Shown here: one piece after another, positions 11,614 to 21,613 of the stretch
Layout: each line of letters starts with the position of its first letter
Position numbering within the stretch: the stretch's first letter is position 1
Source: Homalodisca vitripennis
Taxonomy: Eukaryota; Arthropoda; Insecta; Hemiptera; Cicadellidae
Direction: 5' to 3'
DNA length: 64,000 nucleotides
Assembly: GCF_021130785.1 (NCBI RefSeq)
Contig: NC_060213.1
Coordinates: forward strand, 134,678,001-134,742,000
Program-made: the position numbers and the translations under genes
The notes under the pieces: model-generated
What the model saw: the letters and a program-made list of their open reading frames with translations, nothing else
Database searches by the model: none
Told to the model about the DNA's origin: nothing

Positions 11614-11768
11614 CTCAGACTTCAGATTGATAGGCTCGTGGACGGACGGCTCATGTTCTCTCTTGACGTGAGGGTGAGGGTGCGGAAGGGGATGAGGTGG
11701 CGGGGGAGCGGTGGCTGTGGCCAACATCACGGAGTCCTCACCGGCCGCCATCTCACACAGCCATCCCT
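11614..11768 (-). CDS. Candidate internal coding exon of an unidentified nuclear protein
   Basis: Read on the minus strand, a TGTTCCAG acceptor precedes AGGGATGG, and a strong donor GAG|GTGAGT ends the block. Between them are 155 nt: two bases finishing a codon and then 51 codons with no stop. The product begins GWLCEMAAGEDSVML, continues with a Pro/His run (PPPPHPLPHPHPH) and ends KREHEPSVHEPINLKSE. Low-complexity Pro/His tracts plus a basic-acidic KRE segment are typical of transcription factor linkers. PINLK resembles the PxDLS-type CtBP docking motif but is not a good match. GC content jumps above the flanks, as in a true exon. Upstream (higher coordinates) intron sequence appears to hold a hAT-like insertion and downstream a SINE. 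I do not recognise the gene. An alternative is a chance GC-rich frame. Confidence 0.5.
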
Positions 11769-11826
11769 CTGGAACACGAGCGGGGTTAGGCACAGGGACC
11801 CACGGACACAACAACAACAGATGGGC

Positions 11827-13183
11827 TAAGTGAGTACATACCTGTAACCGTTACTTCTGATACCGTTACTCGGCGATACTCGTTACAAATACTAGATACT
11901 TGAAATCAGTACATCCGTACATGTAACGCTTAAAATACTCAGTATTTTCATTCTCTTTCCTTTCAAAAAGGTTTTATTTCACAGTATTTACAAAATTTAA
12001 AAGATATTTATACAAACCAAACACATCAAACGATATAAAACCATCGATCATAAAATATTTACAGACTTAAAAATAATTAAATAAAAATATATCCTTCAAA
12101 CAAACTAAATGTAAACTTAACAATATAAAAAAAATTTACTACAAAAACAAAACTCAATAATTGTGAAATAATATGGAACATCCAATAGGCAAGAGCCCGA
12201 TGAAGGATGCACATCAGATGAAACTAACATGGTAATACAAAACTCAAAGAAGGGTTGAAAAGAAGGGTTGAACCGCTACATAAACAATATATTAATAAGA
12301 AATCCATTCAAAATCTATGAAACGAGTCATGGACGGAAATATAAAAAGATTAATTGGAATTAACTATAAAATGTTTAAAAACGAACTAAAATATACATAT
12401 TATCATTATTTCATTGTACACTTCTCAGAAAGCACTCGCAATTATCCAACGATAATTTAACGGAAATAAGATTAAGCAATCTTGGAGGATTAAAAGTAAA
12501 AAATATGTTTGAAAACAGTTAGATTAGGCTTTGAAATCGGAACAAGCAAACTTCTGAAATTATATCTAATGTTACGTGTGAGGGCCGGGTTGGAGCTTCT
12601 CATGAAAAATAGTTTCAATACATTATACATTTCTGCTTCTTTGAATAAGGTCTAATAAACTGTTACACTGTGTGTCCTTTAATTTTAATTTTCTTAGTGT
12701 ATTTTTGGTACATTAAGACAGTTTTGTATTATGAAAAAATTAAATGAGCTCTCATTTGAAGTAAAAACATAAAATTTTAATCACAGTTTATATAATTAAA
12801 AACTTTTAACTCAATGTATTATATTATAAATTGTTGAGTTACTTTAAAAAAAATATTTATTACTCATTAACTAATTCAAGAATATTACCCTGACACCGGG
12901 GTTGGTAAGTGATTTACATTTTGAAGTTGAAATATTTTCCAGTAGAAATGTTACGATCGCGGTATTTATTTTGTATTTGTCAGCCTCAGATTATTATTTC
13001 AGTATTCGGCATCAGTGAGAATATGAGTACTTCAGGACTAGGAAAGTAATCAGTAAGAGAAAATATCTGTATCTTATATGAGTACTATCTGTCATCAGTA
13101 TTTTTGGTTCTCAGTAACCGTTACAGATACTGGAGAAAAGTAACCGTTACACAGTACTGGTTACTGAAATACCGTCTCACCTA
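11827..13183. mobile_element. Possible non-autonomous hAT-like element
   Basis: The ends carry related motifs in inverted orientation: TAAGTGAG...GTAACCGTTACTTCTGATAC at the left and GTAACCGTTACACAGTACTG...CTCACCTA at the right. The near-palindromic word GTAACCGTTAC or its relatives occurs twice at each end. The interior is very AT-rich with no transposase frame. Clustered subterminal GTAAC repeats are common in hAT elements. I could not define a clean target duplication, so boundaries are approximate. Confidence 0.4.
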
Positions 13184-13759
13184 TAGACACAACTGTTGCC
13201 ACACAACGCTTGGTGATAACATGAAGTTTGAAGTGTCTGAAGAAATCACTGAAAGTTAAGTTAACCTTGAAAGGAGATTACATTAATTATAGGGTATACT
13301 ACAATCTATTTCCTCAATTAAATGCCGACGAAATTAGATGCTCCCTGTACAGATAATGTAGTTTAGCGTTATACTGTCGAAGTTAAAGGGCTGTTGCGAA
13401 ATAAAGAGTTCTTCCGTAAGCAAATAGCAATAAAAAACGCTAATAGCTTTTTTAGGCTATTGTAAAAATTCTGTTTCGGTAAGTTTGTACTGTGTTACGC
13501 AAATAAAAAGAGTTTTTCTGACAACTGCCTCTCGTTTTCCAACTATAACGTTTCAGCAAGTTTGCCGCTCAATAGTTTATTTTTCTCAACATTAAGTTTT
13601 GGTTTGCTATTCCTAAACGTGAGAATTTTAAGTTAAGTGCACTACCTTCATATCTTTGAAAAACAGCTCATAAAAGGATAAAAGACTGAAAAAATACACT
13701 AAGGTTGAGTTGCAACAGAGATAATGCTTGTTTCTCACCGCAATTAAAGACCCTAAACG
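13184..13759. other. No gene seen
   Basis: AT-rich non-coding DNA between the hAT-like segment and the 111-bp array. Confidence 0.45.
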
Positions 13760-14424
13760 AATCGAATTAACACTTCCGTTCAAATATTTTATTTTCGAAC
13801 CTGATTCAGGAACTGGTGCTCGTCCAAAGACACAGGTTTTCCAAAGGCTGCCAAATGATCAGCCTATACATATTGAAATTAACGCTTCCGCTCAAATATT
13901 TATTTTTGGACCTGATTTAGGAACTGTTGCGCATCTAAAGACAAAGGTTTTCCAAAGGCTGCCGAATAATCAGTGTATAAAAATCAAAATAACGCTTCCA
14001 TTTAAATATTTTATATTTTGAACTAATACTCATTGGAACTGGTGCTCATCCAAAGACAAAGGTTTTCCAAAGACTGTTGAATGATTAGCCTATACAAATC
14101 GAAATTAACGCATCCATTCAAATATTTTATTTTATGACCTGGTTCAGGAACTGGTGCTTGTCCAAAGACAAAAGTTTTCCAACGGCTACCGAATAATCAG
14201 TCTATAAAAATCTAAATAACCCTTCCGTTTAAATATTTTATTTTTGAACCAAATTCAGGAACTGGTGCTCATCCAAAGACACAGGTTTTCTAAAGACTGT
14301 TGTATGATTAGCTTATACAAATCGAAATTTACGCATCCGCTCAAATATTTTATTTCTGACCTGATTCAGGAACTGGTGCTCGTCCAAAGACAAAGGTTTT
14401 CCAAAGGCTGCCGAATGATTAGCG
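13760..14424 (+). repeat. Minisatellite array, unit 111 bp, six copies
   Basis: The word GAACTGGTGCTCGTCCAAAG (with variants) starts at 13810, 13921, 14036, 14148, 14259 and 14370, giving spacings of 111, 115, 112, 111 and 111 bp. Each unit also has TCAAATATTTTATTTT and GGTTTTCCAAAGGCTGCC. Because 111 is a multiple of 3, part of the array reads as a 37-residue repeat (KTQVFQRLPN... motif) over 97 codons. Indels of 1-4 bp break the frame, so I consider it non-coding. Confidence 0.9.
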
Positions 14425-14689
14425 AAAAGCAAGGACGAGTGGGAGTGAGGGGGAGGGGGTAATTGAGGCACTTGAGAGCGATAAACAGGACATGATTGTT
14501 GAGGGCATTTGAGTTGAATAGGGGCATCCGGCGAGGACCAAAATACTGCCCATATTATCATAAACATCCAGAAGTTACATTCAGACCCAAATGTGTCTCA
14601 AGACGGCCTTAGGGGGAGTTACAGGTGTAGGAGGATGAGTCAATCTTCAATAATGTTGTTCAACAATTTCGACGCAATTTGGAATTTTC
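14425..14689. other. No gene seen
   Basis: A G-rich stretch (GGGAGTGAGGGGGAGGGGG) follows the array. No gene is visible. Confidence 0.4.
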
Positions 14690-14850
14690 CAGAACAGAAT
14701 TGCAACTCAACAAGTTAATATGCCGGCCTGTTAGATTAAGTTAGTTCGGCCTCCTAATTAGCACTAATTAACTTCGATATCTAATTAGCGACGCGCATGA
14801 ATTGATTAACAAGATTTCCTCCGTCTCTACTTATTATTCAGTGATAACTT
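14690..14850. promoter_or_regulatory. Cluster of homeodomain-type TAATTA sites
   Basis: A short stretch is dense in core homeodomain words: CCTAATTAGCACTAATTAAC, ATCTAATTAGCGACG and GAATTGATTAAC. A GC-richer context (GCCGGCCTGTTAG) sets it apart from its flanks. A regulatory function is inferred from motif density only. Confidence 0.3.
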
Positions 14851-15235
14851 AACTTAAAGTAACTAGCATGTATTAATTTTATTATATCAACGCAAGGCTA
14901 GGTTGCCGATAAGTGCCTAGGAACCACCAAGTGTACAGCGTGGTCAAAATATCCAGGACGATAACATTCCTGGAAATCTCATCAACAATGAAAAGCCCTG
15001 TCGAGATAGTTTTCTAATAATGTTTCTAAAACAATAATATCACATCGTGCCATATTTACTTACTGCCAATATGATTATTATGATACAAGGGGCTGAATGT
15101 TATTATAAATATAACTATACAATTTTTAACTATAGATTTTTTACACATTAAACTTCAATTCCAAAACCGATAGTACGAAAATAACGAACGGAAATAGACT
15201 ATAATGTTTCGATTAGTGTAGCAACGATTTGCGTT
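14851..15235. other. No gene seen
   Basis: AT-rich DNA without recognisable features. Confidence 0.45.
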
Positions 15236-15915
15236 GTATTTTTAAGCACACAAATTGGTTTTTCTTGGAATCGATGGAAATATTTCCTCAAGACTTAAAT
15301 CAATCTAATTTCGGTGGAGGCAATAATGGGAGTGCATCTAAAGGGTTGAACATATGAAATGGTATTTTTCCTCACGTCATATTTTTCTTAACTTTTAAAC
15401 CATCACGTTTATAAACGTCAAATCACCAGTAAGTATATATATATATATATAGAAATGTTCCCTAATTTAGAAATTTATTGATTTATTGTTTGCCGCGCTT
15501 GTTTTTGAGGATATAGATATGGAAGGTACGTTACCAAAAGGGTTAAAAACTGAAACGATAATTTTTCTTACATTATATTTTTCCAAGCTTGAGATACTTA
15601 AAGCCAACAGACATAGGCAATAGTCAGTATAATATGTTTGTTATATGTATATATAAATATATAAAGACCCTTTCAGAGGGCGGCCTTTGGCCCCTATACC
15701 TAGGTAACTGAGGTCGCTTTAACTATGGCTTATGTGTAAAACGGTCGGTTTTAAGTAACTCAAGCTTGGAAAAAAATAAAATAAAATTGTTGTTTCGGAT
15801 TTTAACCCTTTTGATACCGTACCTTCCATATCGATATCAACAAAAACAAGTGCGGCTGACAATCGATTTCAAGAAAGACCAAATTGTGTACACGGTGTGC
15901 GTCTAGACTATATAA
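15236..15915. repeat. Direct-plus-inverted repeat cluster (TACCAAAAGGGTTAAA family)
   Basis: Three related units share the core TACCAAAAGGGTTAAA. A diverged unit at about 15236-15405 and a second at 15491-15600 are in the same orientation. A third at 15752-15856 is inverted, so 15491-15600 and 15752-15856 form about 105-bp inverted arms around a 151-bp loop. The arm sequences include GGAAGGTACG, TTCCAAGCTTGAG and AAAAACAAG(C/T)GCGGC. A fourth, short match lies near 21150. A short AT run is at 15434-15451. No coding frame is present; this may be a foldback-like element. Confidence 0.7.
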
Positions 15916-16089
15916 TGAAACAGTTGTTTTAGACAACACTTCTTAACAGTGAACAATTAATTTTATCCCACAGACACGAACACAACCGATCGGATTATGG
16001 GAGAGTAAGCGCGGAAATTTAAATGTCATAAAGGGCCGGTATTACCGTTGGGACCGATAAAAACCGAATTTGCATAGAGTTAAACAGCT
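15916..16089. other. Unassigned DNA flanking the LINE 3' end
   Basis: No gene is visible. The sequence leads directly to the CAAAT-repeat tail of the LINE. Confidence 0.4.
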
Positions 16090-16299
16090 TCAAATCAAAT
16101 CAAATCAAATCAAATTCTTTTATTGCAAGGGACAACATGTATTGAGTTGCATAGCAAACGTCAATATTGTATGAGTCTATTCTAAAATTTTAAACATTCA
16201 TACCACATTACCTCATTCAAACATACAGTTTTACAATCCCGCATCTTTCATTCCTGGCCAATGAAACCCACTTCAAACATTGGAGTCAGTCATTCCAAT

Positions 16300-18397
16300 T
16301 GTGTGGTCTCCCCAGTCGAATTCAAAAAAACTCATCTGCATTATAAAATGCATGCGACACCAAAAGGCGTTTGAGACGAGCTTTGAACGCCTTGGGCGTT
16401 GGGGTAGTTTTTATAGAGTTGGGCAGTCTGTTGAGGAAATTAAACACCTGCTTGCGAAGGCAAGCGTTCACAAACTACCGTTCTGTGTCTTCCCGTACGG
16501 TAGTTTTCTCTGCCTCGTGTCTCATACATGTGTATGTCCCGGCCTCTGGTTAAGGCACATTTGTACATACAAAAACATGGTTGTTTCTAAAATGTAGAGA
16601 CACGGCAACGTCAACAGCTGCAATTTCTTGAAAACCGGCCTCTGCACGACTCTCTGTAATTGATTTTTGCGATGATTCGAATCGATTTTTTTTTGAAGTC
16701 TGAAAACTCTCTGGAAGAGAGTGTTTGCACACGCTCCCCACAGAAAACCAGACCGTAGGACAAATGGGGATAAATCAAGCCGTAATACGCCGTTATCAGT
16801 ACCTGACTCGGGCAGTATTTTGCTAAAGACCTCAGAACGAAAATTCCTGAGGAAATTTTGGCACAAACGTGGTCAATATGATCATTCCAGGTCAACCCTC
16901 TATCAAGGTGTATTCCCAGGAATTTTGAAGAGCAGACTTCGTCCAGTGTGGAGTCCCCCAAGAAAACTACGGGTTCACCAAGGTTTTCCACCACACGCAA
17001 AGAAAAATTCAAAACATTTGATTTTGATGAGTTTGCTGTGAGATTGAGGCTGTTGAAGTGTTGGACACAGTTGTTGATGTCAACAAAAGCCTGTTGTTCC
17101 AAACTTCACTGGATTTCCCACTGAAACAGAGAGTCGTATCATCAGCATACTGCACTAGTTTTCCATGCCGAAGTGATGATCCTATGTCGTTGACATAGAG
17201 CAGGAAAAGCACAGGACTGAGTATGGATCCCTGTGGGACACCATAATTTCAGTTTTATTGGCCTGGACAGTTGATTTGAAATTTGGACAACTTGGGATCT
17301 GTGGCTTAGGAATGAGCTAAGCCATTCAAGGGGCACGCCTCGAATGCCATGAGACTCAAGTTTGTCTAGCAGTGTGTTATGGTCAACGCAGTCGAATGCT
17401 TTGGACAGGTCAAGAAACACACTCATTGTGTGTTTCCGATTTCTATCCCCTCCACAATCATATCAACAAGACTAACAACTGCGTCAGTTGTCGATTTGCC
17501 CTTTCTGAACCCAAATTGTTCATCAGAGAGCTGATTGTATTTGTCCAAAAAAGAAAGCATTCTTATGAGAAAAAGTTTTTCAAATATTTTGCTCAATACT
17601 GGCAAAATTGAGACAGGCCTATAATTATTGATAGATAGCGGATCGTCTTTCTTAAATATTGGGACAACTTTAGCGACTTTCAGGAGGGAGGGGAAAACTC
17701 CACTTTGGAATGAAGAATTTATCAGTTGGGTTAATGGCCTCACTAAGTGCTTGAAGACACTTTTAATGAGCCATGTTGACATCAGATTTAAATCGTTTGA
17801 TTTTTTGGCTGGGAGCTGCTGAATAATTCGTTTAAGCTCATCCTCAACAACAGGCGCCAACACCATGGAGTGTGTGGGGCTCTGTCTTCGCGAGGGGCGT
17901 ACTTGAGGTTCAGATGGTCGAGGACTCAGCCCACCAGCAACGGTTGCGAAAAAACCCGTTAAACTGGTTAGCAATCTCAGTTGCATCTTCCTCAAGTTTG
18001 TCCCCAATTTTAATTTTGATTTGCTTGTGAACTTGTGATTTATTGTTAATGATGCTCCAAGTTGTTTTTGAAATGTTTTTGGAAGAGAGAATTGATTTGG
18101 AGACATCATAATGCTTTTGCAGCTTGGATCACTTTTCTGTAAATGCTTTTATATTTCCTAAAAAAAATTTTGAAGTTATCATTTGAAGTATTTTTATAAA
18201 TTTCCGAGAAAAACTTTAATTTTTCTCTAGAAACCAAAATGCCTTTAGTGATCCAATGTTTGTTGTTTGATTTTTTTTCGCAAACACTAATTTTTCTGGT
18301 AGGGCAGCAGATGTTAAAATGAAAATTTAGAGTGTCGTTAAACGTTTTGAATTGCTGCTCTACAGGATCAGATGAATTTAGAAAATTCCATGTCTCT
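16300..18397 (-). pseudogene. LINE ORF2, reverse transcriptase part (frameshifted)
   Basis: Recognisable RT blocks in order: PIFKKDDPLSINNYRPVSIL with KIFEKL and FGFRKGKSTTDAV (within 17423-18109), VFLDLSKAFDCVDHNTLL (about 17370-17426), [19 protein letters not shown] (GVPQGS at 17225-17242) and [12 protein letters not shown] (YADD at 17138-17149). Then come FLGIHLDRGLTWNDHI and a C-terminal region with IYPHLSYG and a Leu-rich tail. Catalytic Asp residues of the A box and YADD box are still present. Frameshifts lie just before GVPQGS, near 17100, and near 16690, and the frame is lost between the endonuclease and the thumb at about 18110-18400. It would have catalysed target-primed reverse transcription. 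Confidence 0.9.
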
Positions 18398-19190
18398 TTA
18401 GACAGGGAAGTGTTGAGGTGAGCGATGTTTTCTGGCCTTACGTCTCTTACTGTTTGTGTACTTTTGGGCTCCCTTTCTAATTTTTATTCCACTTATTATG
18501 ACCTCTTGGCCATAGTGGTCGGAAATCGCTGTGTTTACCACAGACACTGCGACACTTGAGTGATTGGAGATGACGTTGTCGATAGCCGATTTAGTTGTAG
18601 CCGTAACTCTCGTCGGAGTGTTGACAAGCAACTCAAGGTTGAATGACCTCAATAAATCGACTAGTCGAATGGTGGACTGATGAATTTTGTCCAACGCGTC
18701 AATGTTAAAAATCCCCCATTACGACGAATTTCTGACGTTGGTTAGTCAGTTTCGTAAGTAATTGTTCGAATTTTGAAAAGAAAGTGTCCTTACATCCGCT
18801 GGGAGACCTGTAAATTCCGATCACTAACAATTTAGATTTGTTTGTTTGCAAATTGATTCCTACTGCTTCAAAGTCTTTTTCGGCTAAATCTTGGATCGGA
18901 AAGGGGGAGAACATGAAATTTTGTTTCAGAAAAATTGCAACGCCCCCTCCTTTGGAGTGAGGTCGACAAAACGCGCAAGCCAATTTGTAATTTGGAATTT
19001 TGTAATGTGCGAGATTTTCCTCGTTAAACCAGTTTTCAGTTATCACAAGGAGATCAGTTTTTTTTGATCCTCGCACATGAGTTGGATTTCTTCCAATTTG
19101 TTGGTTGCTGATTGTGCATTTTGGTGAAGCAGTCTTATTTCAATTTCTGGGTGATTATTTGAGATTTTCCGATTTTGTTTGTTTTTGTTT
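18398..19190 (-). pseudogene. LINE ORF2, AP-endonuclease part (frameshifted)
   Basis: The start reads IRLLHQNAQSATNKLEEIQL, the usual opening of LINE endonucleases. After a frameshift near 19065 come LLVITENWF, GGGVAIFLKQNF and LLVIGIYRSPSG. The GDFN block at about 18705 is split by an extra T. The later half has TRVTATTKSAIDNVISN and the catalytic SDH (AISDHYGQ, 18501-18530). The order matches the APE fold family that nicks target DNA. It is continuous in order with the RT part. Confidence 0.85.
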
Positions 19191-19191
19191 G

Positions 19192-20445
19192 TCAATTTGG
19201 TCCTATGAGTTGAAGCGGGGTCCCTAAAAAAACAGATTCAACGTGTGATGTTGATGGTCTATATTGTCCTTCAGGCACTGTAGCAAGAGGAGCCATTCTC
19301 ACCACATCCGCGTAGCTATCGAGCTGGAAAACCGGTGACCCGGGGCGGAGGTGAGCTGACCAGCGGAGGCGGCGGTGGTGGGGTCTCTGCTGGGGTGGCC
19401 TGGGAAGAGTGTTGGAGCTGGGAGCCGGTTGAGTAGGGGGCACTCCAGGCTGTAGCCCTATCCCTGCACGTGCCGAGAGGACTCGCCAGATGGTCCAGAA
19501 TAAGCTCGGCCAGTAGACACTTGCCCTCAGGCCCAAGGTGCATTCCATGCCCAGTGAACCACCGCCTACTGATGGAGTTGAAGTTGAGTAGATGTAGACG
19601 TTTGTGTCTGACACACAACTCTTCCATATAGTTGTTCACCAGGCGGGTTTGTTGGTTCACTGGGTGGCGGGCAGGTAGGTCGTGTCTATGGGGGACAGTA
19701 GCCAGTAACACACTGGCCGGGCCTGTGCGGGTTGAGGATGTGCTGCTCGAGGTCTCTAAAGATGGTCTGAGACTCTCCGGCTGCGATGTCGTTGGTACCG
19801 GCAAGTATGACGCAGCAGCTCCTCGATGGCGGTGGAGATGCAGATGTAACAGCACCCAGCTTGGCCCCAGGCTTGCAGACACCCGTCACTGAAGTCCTCA
19901 GATCCACTCGTTGTTGGAGAAGAGCTGCTAGACCACGCGCGTGGCTGTCACCCTCGATCACCACCGAGCTGAAATCCAAGGTTTTTCGTGACCCCATGTT
20001 GTCTGATTGCAATTGGCTAGTTTTCACTCTATTGCTATTTTTCTGTCTTGCATGTTGTTTCTTCTTTGCTTTGTTAATATTTCTACTATTGGATTTTATA
20101 TTCTTGTTGACTTCTTGTTTTTCTATTTTCTTGTTTATAGTTTTTGATCGCGAAGGGATTGTATTTTTTTCTTCAGGAAGTAAATGATAAACGATTTTGC
20201 AGTTTTATGTGCAGTTTCCTGTTTTTCTGGATTGTCCATTCGCCATCGCCTTCTTTGAAGCATTCACAGGTTTTCTTTTCAGCTCTTAGTGCAGCAACTT
20301 CCGCTTCAAGAAACTTCGATGGTCGTTCTAAGGCTAGCCAGCAAGTTCCGATTTTCAGCGCATCGACTGTCCAAAGACAGCCGATTGATTCGCACTGAAC
20401 TGCCTGATCTCTTGTTAGTGGCATTGCCTTGACCTGCGACAAACA
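19192..20445 (-). pseudogene. LINE ORF1 with SGNH-esterase domain (frameshifted)
   Basis: The esterase blocks are VVIEGDSHARGL (GDS block with the nucleophile Ser), VILAGTNDIAAGE (GTND block with Asn) and WFTGHGMHLGPEG (block V with His), in the order of SGNH hydrolases. The C-terminal part is Pro-rich (PPPPPPLVSSPPP). The N-terminal region at about 20173-20442 has VQCESIGCLW, a possible decayed zinc/PHD-type finger, and a coiled-coil-like LEAEVAALRAEKK. A frameshift lies between the GTND and block V parts, near 19700, and another near the C-terminus at about 19320. Confidence 0.8.
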
Positions 20446-20450
20446 CCCGG

Positions 20451-21375
20451 TCAGTGAATTGAAGCAACCGTGTATCCGACTCTATTGAGTGGTTTAAAAA
20501 TTTTCTTCCGGTCCTCCTTCAGTAACTCAAGCTTAGAAGCGAGAGTGTCAGTTTTTGGCGCCCCGCCCCCGGCAAAAACTTATATTTTGCCGCTCGGTAT
20601 TTAACATTAGCGCCGCTCATAATTGGAGGGTTTTGTGTTCTGTGTGTGTTTTTGCCGTGGAGCCTTTGTCACACAGGAACACTTAGAGAGTGTGTCTTTG
20701 CCGTGTGATATAATAAAGACACGTATTCAATCGTCACGAAATTAAGTTTCCCGTGTTTATTTAATTCCGATAATCTGTTTGCCCTACAAACTTTGTCTGC
20801 TCGCGTTTTTAAGACTCTTTATTAAGTAGATTTCGTATTAAAAATCAGCTATTACAACTGTCCTATTAAGGCAAGTTCAAGAATGGCTTAATTTTATTGT
20901 GACCGTATCAGATGAAGCTACAAAACTTCACACAAGATACACGACGAGTAAATTTAACATTTTTAGCGTAAGTATATATCGATATGCACATCATTTTAAA
21001 GGGCTAGTCAAGCAAAGAAGTATGCCGTAAACCGCACTCCAAAAGCTTTAACCGTTACGAAATGGTGGCGGTAGATTGGTAATGGTGACCAATAGAGAAA
21101 TAACCCCTAAAAAAAGAATTGATCGTCAATTTTGGTGGTGGTCAAATTAACCGTACCAAAAGGGTTAAAGTATGAAATTGTGCTTTTAAAGATCTTATCT
21201 TCTCAGATTGACACACTAAAACCAACTTTCAAACTCGTAAATAAAATTCAAACTAATGTCATATAATCATATACAGCAGATTCTTAAATTGGCGACACCA
21301 TGTCTCTTTGATCTAATTATCCAATTTAATGTTTTTATTATTTATAAATCTGGTGGTTAGGTTTAACTGTGTAAA
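20451..21375. other. LINE 5' flank and unassigned DNA
   Basis: From 20451 to about 20640 the sequence is GC-richer (GGCGCCCCGCCCCCGGC) and may be the LINE 5' UTR. From 20640 to 20760 a TG-rich stretch ends with an AATAAA-like ATAATAAAGACACG. At about 21150-21180 is a short match (CCGTACCAAAAGGGTTAAAG) to the repeat cluster at 15491. No gene is visible. Confidence 0.4.
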
Positions 21376-21613
21376 GCCAATGGCGTATTGTAGTGGGTAC
21401 AACGGTTATTGCAAGATAACCGAATCAAGCAACGTCGAGCGTGGCTGCTGCTTGGATGGGTGACTGCTGAGCGACCCTGTCCTTGCAAGCAGCCCGCCTG
21501 CCCGGCCATTGGTGGTGGTTCGGAAGTCACCATTAAGCCGTTGGTCCCCAGGTTAAGTGTTAGAGAGGGCTTCTTAGCCCTAACTTCGCCTGGTAAAATA
21601 ATACATCTTTTAC
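21376..21613 (+). mobile_element. 5S-rRNA-derived SINE, copy 2 (best preserved)
   Basis: The head aligns along its length with a metazoan 5S gene: GCCAATG start, ACGGTTATTGCAAGATAACC, box A CCGAATCAAGCAACGTCGAG, and box C CTTGGATGGGTGACTGC. It continues into the body CCTTGCAAGCAGCCCGCCTG and GAGAGGGCTTCTTAGCCC, and an A/T-rich tail AAAATAATACATCTTTTAC. A true 5S gene would end about 120 bases in with a T run, which is not seen. It is therefore a SINE3-type retroposon head, not a functional 5S gene. Confidence 0.85.

Larger units (their letters stand above)
16090..20450 (-). mobile_element. CR1-like non-LTR retrotransposon, decayed, nearly full length
   Basis: The domain order on the minus strand is ORF1 with an SGNH esterase, then ORF2 with an APE-type endonuclease and a reverse transcriptase, then a 3' UTR ending in AATTTGATTTGATTTGATTT. 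An esterase-bearing ORF1 and a microsatellite-like 3' end instead of poly(A) fit the CR1/L2 group of LINEs. At least six frameshifts separate the segments, so this copy is dead. The 3' boundary at about 16090 is firm. The 5' boundary is uncertain: ORF1-like sequence reaches about 20442 and the 5' UTR may extend to about 20640. I did not find a clear target duplication. Confidence 0.9.

Noticed and set aside
11455..11829. 124-codon plus-strand frame
   Set aside because: It begins inside a SINE and is antisense to the better supported exon at 11614-11768.
21376..21500. Functional 5S rRNA gene
   Set aside because: The 5S-like part lacks a terminator T run at about 120 bases, is diverged, and continues into a repeat body shared with two other loci.
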